5,265 nucleotides of DNA from a candidate division WWE3 bacterium. GTDB taxonomy: Bacteria > Patescibacteriota > WWE3 > UBA101185 > UBA10185. Both the position numbers and the translations under genes were made by a program. Positions 1 through 4,545 of this stretch are shown one piece after another (the stretch's first letter is position 1; every line of letters begins with the position of its first letter). The stretch covers positions 1 to 5,265 of the forward strand of contig PXDX01000082.1 of the NCBI GenBank assembly GCA_003564915.1. The letters run 5' to 3'. The notes below the pieces were generated by a model, which worked only from the letters and a program-made list of their open reading frames with translations, was not told the origin of the DNA and did not search any database.

Positions 1-1599
1 AAATCCGGAAGAACTTGTTCTGGAGTAGTTCACGGATTTGGACACGTTTCTGTTCATTCTTGAACTTAAGAGAAGAAAGCTTGAAGCAGTAAAATCTCCT
101 TCATACCAGTTCGGTTTTTGGTTCAATAGACCCTCAAATCTGGAAGCCCAGGTTTTCTCAACTCCAAAGGCAGTAGCGTAAGAAAACAGTCTTTCGAAAA
201 ATTTTTGGTTTTGCGCTTGGTGTTCCAACTGCTCTTTCTGGGAGGATAAGAAATTCTTTAGAGAAAGGGCTTCAGAATAGGCTTTTATTCCTTGATCAGT
301 AAGGTGTTTTTCTTTCATTGCTGCAATCAAATAAACAATAAAATTGATAAAACCACCTATAAAAAGGCTCAAAAAAGCAATTATCACATTAGAATTTCTG
401 GATTTTAAATGATTTTTATCTGTTATGTTCTCTTTTTTAAGCTCTTTATATATTTGCGAGACAATGTCGTTATATATTGAACCGATTGGGTGCGATCTGT
501 TGATATTATTTTGCGTAACTTTTGTGTCTTGGGTATTTATTAAGGACTTTAGGATTGTCTTTTGGTGCTCTTCAAGATTGTCGTCTGGCTCGCGTATGTC
601 AGAGAACCCGAAATCTTTATTATCGGTTTGTATTATCTTTAGATACCCTTGTTGCGCCAGATAGATTATTTCCGCAGTAACTATTCTAGGTTTTAGATCC
701 CCTGTAATCGCCGCTGTCTGTCCGGGAGAGAAAAAGCCTCCCTCCTTTTTCCTAGGAGGATCAAACCAGGCAGAAACAACCTGGGAATTATTTTTTATTC
801 TTTTCCTTTGTCTTATGAGCGAAACGGTCTTTCTTATAGGGAGAATCACATTTCCCATCAAATAAGAGACCGCTACTCCGATGACGATAAGGTTACTTGA
901 AACGGATCTATAAGGAGTTGGCTCCAATACTTCTACGTAATTCTTAGGAAACGTTGTTACTATTGTGATACCTTCACCGGGCTGAAAAGCATCTTCGGAT
1001 CTAAACTCAAGAGTGTTGTCAGTTTGTTCAATTTGGCAATCCTCCTCTTCAGAAAACTTAGGCCCTGTGTAGCACACCGCATTAATATTTTCTCCAGATA
1101 TAGTGGCCGGTAGTTCTACAATAACCCGGGAGTCTCTTATAGGTACTTCCCAATCGGTGCCGATAGCGTTCCAATACAATTCGTCATGGTTTTCAAAATA
1201 AGTTAGAGCTCCCGAAACTTGGTAGCTAATAACATAAGTTTGCAAACCCGTAACGGTTTCATTTGGATCCCCTATTCTAATATTAATATCTTGGTTCCGG
1301 TCCAGAGTGAATTTTAAGGGCTGGTCTGCCTCGTCTGTTATTTTGAAGTTGTCAAACTCCATCCTGAATTTTCTACCTTCCTCGTTGGTTTTTGTTGCCG
1401 GTATGGTTCTGAATATACCGCGCCTGTTATTCTGTCCAAAATCATAAAGTATCTCTTCTGTAACACTTATTGTGCCATCCTGATTGACCGTTATTTCTAC
1501 TTCAAAGTTTTCAATTATCTCTTGCGATGCCTCCGCTCGAAAGGAGGTGAGAACCAAAATCGCAGTAATTAATGACAATACCGAAAGAATTCTTTTCAT
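1..1599 (-). CDS. DUF2207 family membrane protein, C-terminus cut by window edge
   Basis: This open frame of 533 codons starts with ATG at 1599 and runs without a stop to base 1. Residues 1-24 are a signal peptide (MKRILSVLSLITAILVLTSF, cleavage likely after AEA). Residues 26-220 form the beta-rich extracytoplasmic DUF2207 domain, with the family-like stretches YDFGQNNRRGIFRTIP (52-67) and LYWNAIGTDWEVPI (141-154). A transmembrane helix lies near 235-253. It is followed by a basic stretch and a cytoplasmic part containing IVTAEIIYLAQQGYLKI (306-322). A second membrane segment is at about 404-427, and then comes the family's C-terminal part with FERLFSYATAFGVEKTWA (468-485). The last visible residues, SRTSSSGF, look like the start of the Ser/Gly-rich tail usual in this family, so probably only a short tail is missing. 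Cys176 and Cys188 could form an external disulfide. The family has no established biochemical role; it is often annotated as a predicted membrane protein (YciQ-like). The start has no Shine-Dalgarno site, and a TATAAT box lies six bases upstream. It is divergent from rlmN. Confidence 0.88.
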   Translation of the reverse strand, partial: MKRILSVLSLITAILVLTSFRAEASQEIIENFEVEITVNQDGTISVTEEILYDFGQNNRRGIFRTIPATKTNEEGRKFRMEFDNFKITDEADQPLKFTLDRNQDINIRIGDPNETVTGLQTYVISYQVSGALTYFENHDELYWNAIGTDWEVPIRDSRVIVELPATISGENINAVCYTGPKFSEEEDCQIEQTDNTLEFRSEDAFQPGEGITIVTTFPKNYVEVLEPTPYRSVSSNLIVIGVAVSYLMGNVILPIRKTVSLIRQRKRIKNNSQVVSAWFDPPRKKEGGFFSPGQTAAITGDLKPRIVTAEIIYLAQQGYLKIIQTDNKDFGFSDIREPDDNLEEHQKTILKSLINTQDTKVTQNNINRSHPIGSIYNDIVSQIYKELKKENITDKNHLKSRNSNVIIAFLSLFIGGFINFIVYLIAAMKEKHLTDQGIKAYSEALSLKNFLSSQKEQLEHQAQNQKFFERLFSYATAFGVEKTWASRFEGLLNQKPNWYEGDFTASSFLLLSSRMNRNVSKSVNYSRTSSSGF

Positions 1600-1605
1600 A
1601 GAGAC

Positions 1606-1611
1606 ATTATA
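1606..1611 (-). promoter_or_regulatory. -10 box of the DUF2207 gene (leaderless start)
   Basis: On the minus strand a perfect TATAAT reads from 1611 to 1606. Only six bases separate it from the ATG at 1599, so a start site at the usual distance falls on or next to the A of the ATG. No convincing -35 element is seen at 16-18 bases spacing. No ribosome binding site fits in between, which supports a leaderless mRNA. Confidence 0.5.
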
Positions 1612-1616
1612 CTAGA

Positions 1617-1625
1617 TGTTATCAT
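1617..1625 (+). promoter_or_regulatory. Extended -10 box of rlmN (leaderless start)
   Basis: TGTTATCAT fits an extended -10 (TGnTATAAT with one mismatch). It ends seven bases before the rlmN ATG at 1633, so transcription would begin on or beside the start codon. A second candidate, TATACT at 1608-1613, overlaps the opposite-strand -10 box by four bases and would leave a leader of about 13 bases. No good -35 hexamer is visible for either. No Shine-Dalgarno sequence precedes the ATG. Confidence 0.45.
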
Positions 1626-1632
1626 TTAAAAG

Positions 1633-2652
1633 ATGGTTGGAAGAGACGCGAAGATTAAAGGAATACTAAATACTCACGGTTATTCCGAATATAGATACGA
1701 TCAGATAATGGACGGGATTTACAAAAATGAAGAGATTTTTGCTTTTTCCGAGATGTTCTTTTTACCAAAGGAGTTGAGGGATATCATATCCGATGCGCTG
1801 GGCGATGAGATCCTGTCTGTCCGTAAACTCGATCGGAAGGAGAACGAGCAGACTTGTAAGATCTTGTTCGGTACAAAAGACGATTGTAAACTGGAAACCG
1901 TTAAGATGCACTATGAAAGCGGTCGTTATACTTACTGTGTGTCCGTTCAGGTTGGCTGTTCTATGGGTTGTGCTTTTTGCGCTACAGGTCAGATGGGTCT
2001 AAGGAGAAACTTACTTCCGGAGGAGATAGTCGATCAGGTCTTGTACTTTAAAAAGAAGGGGAATCCGATCGATAATGTCGTACTTATGGGAATGGGAGAA
2101 CCGTTAGTTAATCCTCATTCTTTTGAGGCACTGAGAATATTGATAGATCAAAAGAGGTTGGGTGTTGGATCCCGTCATGTTAGTGTTTCTACTGTAGGGA
2201 TTATTTCCGGTATAAGAAAATTGACCGAGGAATTGCCACAAATAAACATTGCTTTTTCGCTCCACACTCCTTTCCAGGATCAAAGAGAAAGGTTAATTCC
2301 AATGGCAGTATCGTACCCTATACCGGAAGTCATGCAGGCCTTAGCTGACCACATCAGAAGGACCAACCGCAAGGTTTTTATAGTTTATCTTTTACTTGGC
2401 GGAGTCAATGATTCTCCTAAACACGCGGAAGCTCTAGCCGCTCTTCTTAATTCCTTCAAAGATGTTTCATACCTCTTTCACGTGAATTTAGTCAATTATC
2501 ATAGAATTCCTACAGGAGAGTTTAGAAAGACTACCCAAGAAGACTTGGATAGATTTAGAAACATTCTAAGCCGTGAAAATATTATCAATACAGTAAGACA
2601 GGATTTCGGCGAAAGTATTGATGCTGCATGCGGACAGCTAGGAGGAGCTTAA
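1633..2652 (+). CDS. rlmN: RlmN, dual-specificity 23S rRNA/tRNA adenine-C2 methyltransferase (radical SAM)
   Basis: This 339-residue protein belongs to the RlmN/Cfr radical SAM family. RlmN methylates C2 of A2503 in 23S rRNA and A37 in some tRNAs. The N-terminal accessory domain (about 1-95) includes YRYDQIMDGIYK and FLPKELRDIIS. The radical SAM barrel carries the CX3CX2C iron-sulfur motif at C109, C113 and C116 (VGCSMGCAFCATGQMG). The SAM-binding GMGEPL is at 153-158 and HVSVSTVGI at 182-190. The two catalytic cysteines of E. coli RlmN (C118 and C355) have counterparts in C102 (YCVSVQVGC) and C333 (DAACGQL). Length and motifs are complete. Cfr, which methylates C8 of the same base, shares these residues, but a chromosomal copy of this kind next to tRNA genes is most simply RlmN. 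An in-frame TAA at 1627 rules out a longer start. The stop lies one base from the encoded CCA end of a convergent tRNA-Leu, and no terminator is seen. Confidence 0.95.
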   Translation: MVGRDAKIKGILNTHGYSEYRYDQIMDGIYKNEEIFAFSEMFFLPKELRDIISDALGDEILSVRKLDRKENEQTCKILFGTKDDCKLETVKMHYESGRYTYCVSVQVGCSMGCAFCATGQMGLRRNLLPEEIVDQVLYFKKKGNPIDNVVLMGMGEPLVNPHSFEALRILIDQKRLGVGSRHVSVSTVGIISGIRKLTEELPQINIAFSLHTPFQDQRERLIPMAVSYPIPEVMQALADHIRRTNRKVFIVYLLLGGVNDSPKHAEALAALLNSFKDVSYLFHVNLVNYHRIPTGEFRKTTQEDLDRFRNILSRENIINTVRQDFGESIDAACGQLGGA

Positions 2653-2653
2653 A

Positions 2654-2740
2654 TGGTGGGCGAGACAGGACTTGAACCTGCACGAGTTTTACCTCACAGC
2701 CTCCTCAAGGCTGCGCGTATACCAATTCCGCCACTCGCCC
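2654..2740 (-). tRNA. tRNA-Leu(GAG)
   Basis: On the minus strand the acceptor stem GGGCGAG (2740-2734) pairs with CTCGCCC (2664-2658), followed by discriminator A and an encoded CCA (2656-2654). The anticodon stem CAGCC/GGCTG encloses the loop TTGAGGA, giving anticodon GAG at 2706-2704, which reads CUC/CUU. A long variable arm with GAG/CTC pairing marks it as a class II tRNA, as expected for Leu. The T loop is TTCAAGT with stem GCAGG/CCTGT. It is 87 bases long with no intron. It is the last of three tRNAs read in this direction, and it is convergent with rlmN. Confidence 0.96.
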
Positions 2741-2857
2741 ATAAAAGTTAGGCAACATTTTATGTTGAACGCCTTTTGAAAGAAACGTACTGCCTAAAAA
2801 TTCAAAAGACATATTAGTGATAGTTACATTTTCAAAAATAACAAATTTTTCTTTGTA
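2741..2857 (-). other. Structured leader before tRNA-Leu(GAG)
   Basis: This interval would be the 5' leader of tRNA-Leu(GAG) if transcription starts at the promoter just upstream. In transcript direction it has a weak hairpin ACAAA-N6-TTTGT (2856-2841). Next comes an 8-bp perfect inverted repeat, CTTTTGAA (2808-2801) with TTCAAAAG (2780-2773). Then a 7-bp pair, TTAGGCA (2797-2791) with TGCCTAA (2754-2748), encloses a small CAACAT/ATGTTG hairpin (2767-2753, sharing two bases with the outer stem). The two long pairings interleave, so they would form a pseudoknot or exclude each other. The last stem is followed by CTTTTAT, then the tRNA. No convincing small gene is present here. A TAAAAT hexamer at 2762-2757 could be an alternative, closer promoter. 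Confidence 0.4.
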
Positions 2858-2866
2858 ATTATAGCA
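2858..2866 (-). promoter_or_regulatory. Extended -10 promoter between the two tRNA-Leu genes
   Basis: On the minus strand TGCTATAAT (2866-2858) is a perfect extended -10 (TGnTATAAT). It sits one base after the encoded CCA of tRNA-Leu(CAG). It would start transcription near 2851 and produce tRNA-Leu(GAG) with a leader of roughly 110 bases. No -35 match is seen; that region lies inside the tRNA-Leu(CAG) T arm. Extended -10 promoters often do without one. Confidence 0.5.
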
Positions 2867-2867
2867 C

Positions 2868-2954
2868 TGGTGCCGGAGGTGGGACTTGAACCCACACTCC
2901 CTTGCGAGAACAGCCTTCTGAAGACTGCGAGTCTACCAGTTCCTCCACTCCGGC
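2868..2954 (-). tRNA. tRNA-Leu(CAG)
   Basis: The minus-strand acceptor stem GCCGGAG (2954-2948) pairs with CTCCGGC (2878-2872). Discriminator A and an encoded CCA (2870-2868) follow. The anticodon stem CAGTC/GGCTG has one G-U pair, and the loop TTCAGAA gives anticodon CAG at 2920-2918, which reads CUG. A long variable arm (TCTCGC...GGGAG) confirms the class II Leu type. The T loop is TTCAAGT with stem GTGGG/CCCAC. It is 87 bases long with no intron. It starts four bases after the CCA of tRNA-Lys, so the two are surely co-transcribed. Confidence 0.96.
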
Positions 2955-2958
2955 TTTT

Positions 2959-3033
2959 TGGTGGGGGTGGAGGGATTCGAACCCACGACAAACGGCTTAA
3001 GAGGCCGCTGCTCTACCACTGAGCTACACCCCC
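2959..3033 (-). tRNA. tRNA-Lys(CTT)
   Basis: The minus-strand acceptor GGGGGTG (3033-3027) pairs with CACCCCC (2969-2963), with discriminator A and an encoded CCA (2961-2959). The D arm is GCTC/GAGC. The anticodon stem GCGGC/GCCGT encloses CTCTTAA, giving anticodon CTT at 3001-2999, which reads AAG. The T loop is TTCGAAT. It is 75 bases long with no intron. It is the promoter-proximal member of the Lys-Leu pair. Confidence 0.96.
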
Positions 3034-3056
3034 GCATAGATGATCTTAGCCTTGGG

Positions 3057-3065
3057 ATTATATCA
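3057..3065 (-). promoter_or_regulatory. Extended -10 promoter of the tRNA-Lys/tRNA-Leu(CAG) unit
   Basis: TGATATAAT on the minus strand (3065-3057) is a perfect extended -10. A start site near 3050 leaves about 17 bases of leader before tRNA-Lys. Its first T is also the last T of the terminator's poly-T tract, so the terminator and promoter abut without spacing. The -35 region would lie inside the terminator hairpin and has no consensus match. Confidence 0.6.
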
Positions 3066-3092
3066 AAAACCCTCCGCAGTGCGGAGGGTTTT
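3065..3092 (-). terminator. Rho-independent terminator, probably bidirectional
   Basis: The stem is CCCTCCGC (3070-3077) with GCGGAGGG (3081-3088) around a three-base AGT loop, extended by A-T pairs on both sides. In the minus direction it is followed by five T (3069-3065) and lies about 30 bases past the stop of the acidic-repeat gene, so it closes that unit. In the plus direction it is followed by TTTT (3089-3092), so it could also stop rlmN read-through after the antisense tRNA stretch. Confidence 0.9.
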
Positions 3093-3121
3093 ATGAATTA
3101 TTTTCTATTCCAAAATATCTT

Positions 3122-3346
3122 TTAGAGATCCTCATCATCCCAGTCCTCATCATCATCCCAATCCTCGTCGTCATCCCAGTCTTCATCATCATCCCAATCC
3201 TCGTCGTCATCCCAGCCCTCATCACCCATACCCATTTCCGCTAGAACCTCTTCATACATAGTTTCTTCTTCTGGAGAAGCATCCTCGGGTAATGTCCAGT
3301 CAGGATTTTGTGATAAGTACTCTTTTATCTGTTCTTTAGTGAGCAT
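3122..3346 (-). CDS. Small acidic protein with Trp-Asp/Glu tandem repeats
   Basis: This 74-residue protein matches no family I can name. Residues 1-39 look helical and mixed in charge (start MLTKEQIKEYLSQNPDWTLP, then EDASPEEETMYEEVLAEMG). From residue 45 the chain is five copies of a six-residue unit, WDDDED, with Trp at 45, 51, 57, 63 and 69; the last copy has lost one Asp and ends in Leu. Apart from Trp, the tail from 45 to 73 is only Asp and Glu, so it should be disordered and strongly negative. Cation binding or mimicry of nucleic acid are possible but untested. There is no signal peptide or membrane segment. The start is fixed by a near-perfect Shine-Dalgarno sequence, AAAGGAGGTGA at 3364-3354. 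The gene lies downstream of the exported coiled-coil gene, with no terminator between, and ends at a strong terminator. Confidence 0.85.
   Translation of the reverse strand: MLTKEQIKEYLSQNPDWTLPEDASPEEETMYEEVLAEMGMGDEGWDDDEDWDDDEDWDDDEDWDDDEDWDDEDL
3140..3211 (-). repeat. 36-bp tandem duplication inside the acidic-repeat gene
   Basis: Two 36-bp units, 3140-3175 and 3176-3211, differ at one base (C at 3146, T at 3182). Each is built from two diverged 18-bp subunits, one using ATC ATC ATC and the other GTC GTC ATC on the plus strand. A partial copy lies at 3128-3139 and a degraded one starts at 3212. Every unit is a multiple of three, so copy changes alter protein length without a frameshift. 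Confidence 0.9.
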
Positions 3347-3353
3347 TTATTTC

Positions 3354-3364
3354 TCACCTCCTTT
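3354..3364 (-). promoter_or_regulatory. Strong ribosome binding site of the acidic-repeat gene
   Basis: On the minus strand AAAGGAGGTGA matches the anti-Shine-Dalgarno end of 16S rRNA over its whole length and ends seven bases before the ATG at 3346. A second purine block, GAGGAGGGAT, lies about 15 bases further upstream with no start codon of its own at a suitable distance. Confidence 0.85.
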
Positions 3365-3411
3365 AAACTATCCCTCCTCTTGGTTGATCTTAAGAGTTGT
3401 GATTCTACCGA

Positions 3412-3440
3412 ATTTTGTCCTGATAGCTCTATTTTGTCAA
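3412..3440 (-). promoter_or_regulatory. Possible internal promoter for the acidic-repeat gene
   Basis: A perfect -35 TTGACA lies at 3440-3435 on the minus strand, followed after 17 bases by CAAAAT (3417-3412), a four-of-six -10 match. It would give a leader of about 60 bases. A TAGAAT at 3407-3402 is a better hexamer but is too far away. The acidic gene may therefore be transcribed separately as well as from upstream. Confidence 0.4.
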
Positions 3441-3477
3441 GTATATATTTGTACTTGCTACAACGGTTTTTAAAGTA

Positions 3478-4191
3478 TTATCTTTGGAAACGAGCGAACA
3501 GGCTTGTGATTATTCCGAAAATACTTCTATCAGGCATCTCACCGTCTTCTATTTTTTGATGAAGAACAACGTTTTGATCCTTCAGAGCTTCTATCATTTC
3601 TTCCAGCTCCTCCCTAGCCTCCTCGTTATCTACCTCGCCAAGTTTTTCTTCTAGCTGCAAAATCCTCTCCTCGTTTTCTTCTAGCAGAGAGGAAAGATTG
3701 TCTACAGCTGTTCTATTAGGACCAAGTATAAAACGTAAAATTCCGGTCCTTCTTTCTACAAGGTCGAAATTTTCCTCAATTCTCCTTTGAGCTTCGTTCT
3801 GCTCTTGAGCTAGACTGCTTATTTCCTCACCTATTCCGCCAAACCTATCCGGGTCTTGGGCAAGTTCTGTTGCTCTTTTAGCAACTTCGCTCATGTTTTG
3901 CTTTGCGTTTTGTACCCTCTCCCTAATCTCGGCCGGAGTTAAAGTTTCAAGATACCTTCTGGTGCTGGTTTCCTCTTGAGCTCTTTCCATAATTTGAATT
4001 CTAAGATCATCGCCGGTGTTACCGACCTCTTCCCGAACTCTCTCCATTATCTGGATCCTTGCCTCATCTTCTTCCACCTCTACTTCATTTTCAGGTGAAT
4101 CAAGAAGGGGCGCCGCGGGGGCTTCCGTATTCTGAGCATAAGCCAAAGGCAGCATTACAAATATTGCTGCAAAAGTAAATATTGGTTTCAT
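3478..4191 (-). CDS. Exported coiled-coil protein of unknown function
   Basis: This is a 237-residue protein with a clear signal peptide (MKPIFTFAAIFVMLPLAYA, cleavage likely before Gln20). After a Pro/Ala and acidic linker come two copies of RIQIMER-xx-EE (45-55 and 64-74). Long charged helices follow, probably coiled coil, at about 84-145 and 163-217. Between them is a short hydrophobic stretch, ILRFILGPNRTAVDNL (151-166). The tail SIFGIITSLFARFQR (223-237) is hydrophobic and amphipathic and could touch the membrane. The layout of signal peptide, helices, FxxGPN-type turn and SxFGxxxxLF tail resembles uncharacterised exported proteins I recall from Patescibacteria; this is from memory. The ATG at 4191 is chosen because AAAGGAGGT (4203-4195) stands four bases before it. 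An upstream in-frame ATG at 4245 would add 18 residues without a ribosome site and nearly touch tRNA-Arg. The gene lies between tRNA-Arg and the acidic-repeat gene. Confidence 0.85.
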   Translation of the reverse strand: MKPIFTFAAIFVMLPLAYAQNTEAPAAPLLDSPENEVEVEEDEARIQIMERVREEVGNTGDDLRIQIMERAQEETSTRRYLETLTPAEIRERVQNAKQNMSEVAKRATELAQDPDRFGGIGEEISSLAQEQNEAQRRIEENFDLVERRTGILRFILGPNRTAVDNLSSLLEENEERILQLEEKLGEVDNEEAREELEEMIEALKDQNVVLHQKIEDGEMPDRSIFGIITSLFARFQR

Positions 4192-4194
4192 GTT

Positions 4195-4203
4195 ACCTCC
4201 TTT
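4195..4203 (-). promoter_or_regulatory. Ribosome binding site that sets the coiled-coil gene start
   Basis: AAAGGAGGT on the minus strand, with four bases (TAAC) before the ATG at 4191. It excludes the upstream in-frame ATG at 4245 as the main start, because that codon lies 42 bases before this site. Confidence 0.85.
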
Positions 4204-4223
4204 AAAAATTATTAATTTATTAA

Positions 4224-4240
4224 TTACAAATAAATTGTAA
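4224..4240 (-). promoter_or_regulatory. Operator-like palindrome upstream of the coiled-coil gene
   Basis: TTACAA, five bases, TTGTAA: a perfect inverted repeat with six-base arms, 33 bases before the start codon. It lies in the AT-rich stretch between tRNA-Arg and the coiled-coil gene where a promoter would be expected (weak candidates: TTGTGT at 4245-4240 with TAATAA at 4222-4217, or AATAAT at 4213-4208). It could bind a dimeric regulator; chance in AT-rich DNA is also possible. Confidence 0.35.
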
Positions 4241-4246
4241 CACAAT

Positions 4247-4323
4247 TGGCGCCTCCGGAGGGACTCGAACCCCCAACCACTCGGTTCGAAGCCGAGTACT
4301 CTAATCCATTGAGCTACGGAGGC
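4247..4323 (-). tRNA. tRNA-Arg(TCG)
   Basis: The minus-strand acceptor GCCTCCG (4323-4317) pairs with CGGAGGC (4257-4251), with discriminator G and an encoded CCA (4249-4247). The D arm is GCTC/GAGT. The anticodon stem CTCGG/CCGAG encloses CTTCGAA, giving anticodon TCG at 4289-4287, which reads CGA and, depending on modification, other CGN codons. The T loop is TTCGAGT. It is 77 bases long with no intron. No terminator separates it from the coiled-coil gene 55 bases downstream, so read-through is possible. Confidence 0.96.
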
Positions 4324-4354
4324 AGAAGGATGTGTTTCTTCTAAAACCGTATAG

Positions 4355-4382
4355 ATTATATAACATTAGAACAGACTGTTAA
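4355..4382 (-). promoter_or_regulatory. Promoter of tRNA-Arg
   Basis: On the minus strand TTAACA (4382-4377, five of six to consensus) and a perfect TATAAT (4360-4355) are 16 bases apart. The start site would be near 4348, leaving about 25 bases of leader before the tRNA. This is the best two-part promoter in the window. Confidence 0.7.
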
Positions 4383-4451
4383 AATTGAACGCACGTGAAG
4401 TTAAAGAATCACGATCTCTAGGGTCTCCTATCTAATCAACCTCTACATGGC

Positions 4452-4467
4452 TATATATACATATATA
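4452..4467. repeat. AT palindrome in the tRNA-Arg/dgkA divergent gap
   Basis: TATATAT-AC-ATATATA is an inverted repeat with seven-base arms in the 222-base gap between two divergent genes (4324-4545). The gap also holds the tRNA-Arg promoter and the dgkA -10 box. I see no gene or structured RNA in the rest. The palindrome may be an operator, an easily melted site, or simple AT-rich drift. Confidence 0.35.
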
Positions 4468-4533
4468 TTTTCCACTCTCAGTAAGATGTCTTAGCCCTTG
4501 TACTCTCATCTTTTAGTTGCGGTTTGGTTGTAG

Positions 4534-4539
4534 TATCAT
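4534..4539 (+). promoter_or_regulatory. -10 box of dgkA (leaderless GTG start)
   Basis: TATCAT ends six bases before the GTG at 4546, the same hexamer and nearly the same spacing as ahead of rlmN. A TG pair lies just upstream but not at the exact extended position. The overlapping TAGTAT (4531-4536) is a weaker alternative. No clear -35 is seen. Confidence 0.4.
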
Positions 4540-4545
4540 GTAACT

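Noticed and set aside
425..664. Plus-strand open frame of 79 codons
   Set aside because: It lies antisense inside the DUF2207 gene, whose frame matches family motifs on both sides; there is no ribosome site and no recognisable protein.
1541..1549. Strong Shine-Dalgarno-like AAGGAGGTG on the plus strand
   Set aside because: It lies inside the minus-strand DUF2207 signal-peptide region; the only nearby starts give short frames that stop within about 25 codons.
1793..2002. Plus-strand open frame of 69 codons
   Set aside because: An out-of-frame shadow within rlmN, overlapping the codons of the iron-sulfur cysteine motif.
2706..2812. Minus-strand 35-codon frame starting MSFEFLGSTF
   Set aside because: It has no ribosome site and its last third is translated tRNA-Leu sequence (VAELVYA-type), a common false ORF.
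3128..3214. Short regular repeats as a possible CRISPR array
   Set aside because: Units of 18/36 bp are contiguous without spacers and encode an in-frame WDDDED repeat, so this is a coding tandem repeat.
4192..4245. 18-codon N-terminal extension of the coiled-coil protein
   Set aside because: It would place residues before a clean signal peptide, has no ribosome site, overlaps the probable promoter and palindrome, and starts two bases from the tRNA-Arg CCA.
4538..4543. ATG-TAA start-stop just before the dgkA GTG, as a possible regulatory minimal ORF
   Set aside because: It overlaps the proposed -10 box, so it is probably not transcribed, and it has no ribosome site.
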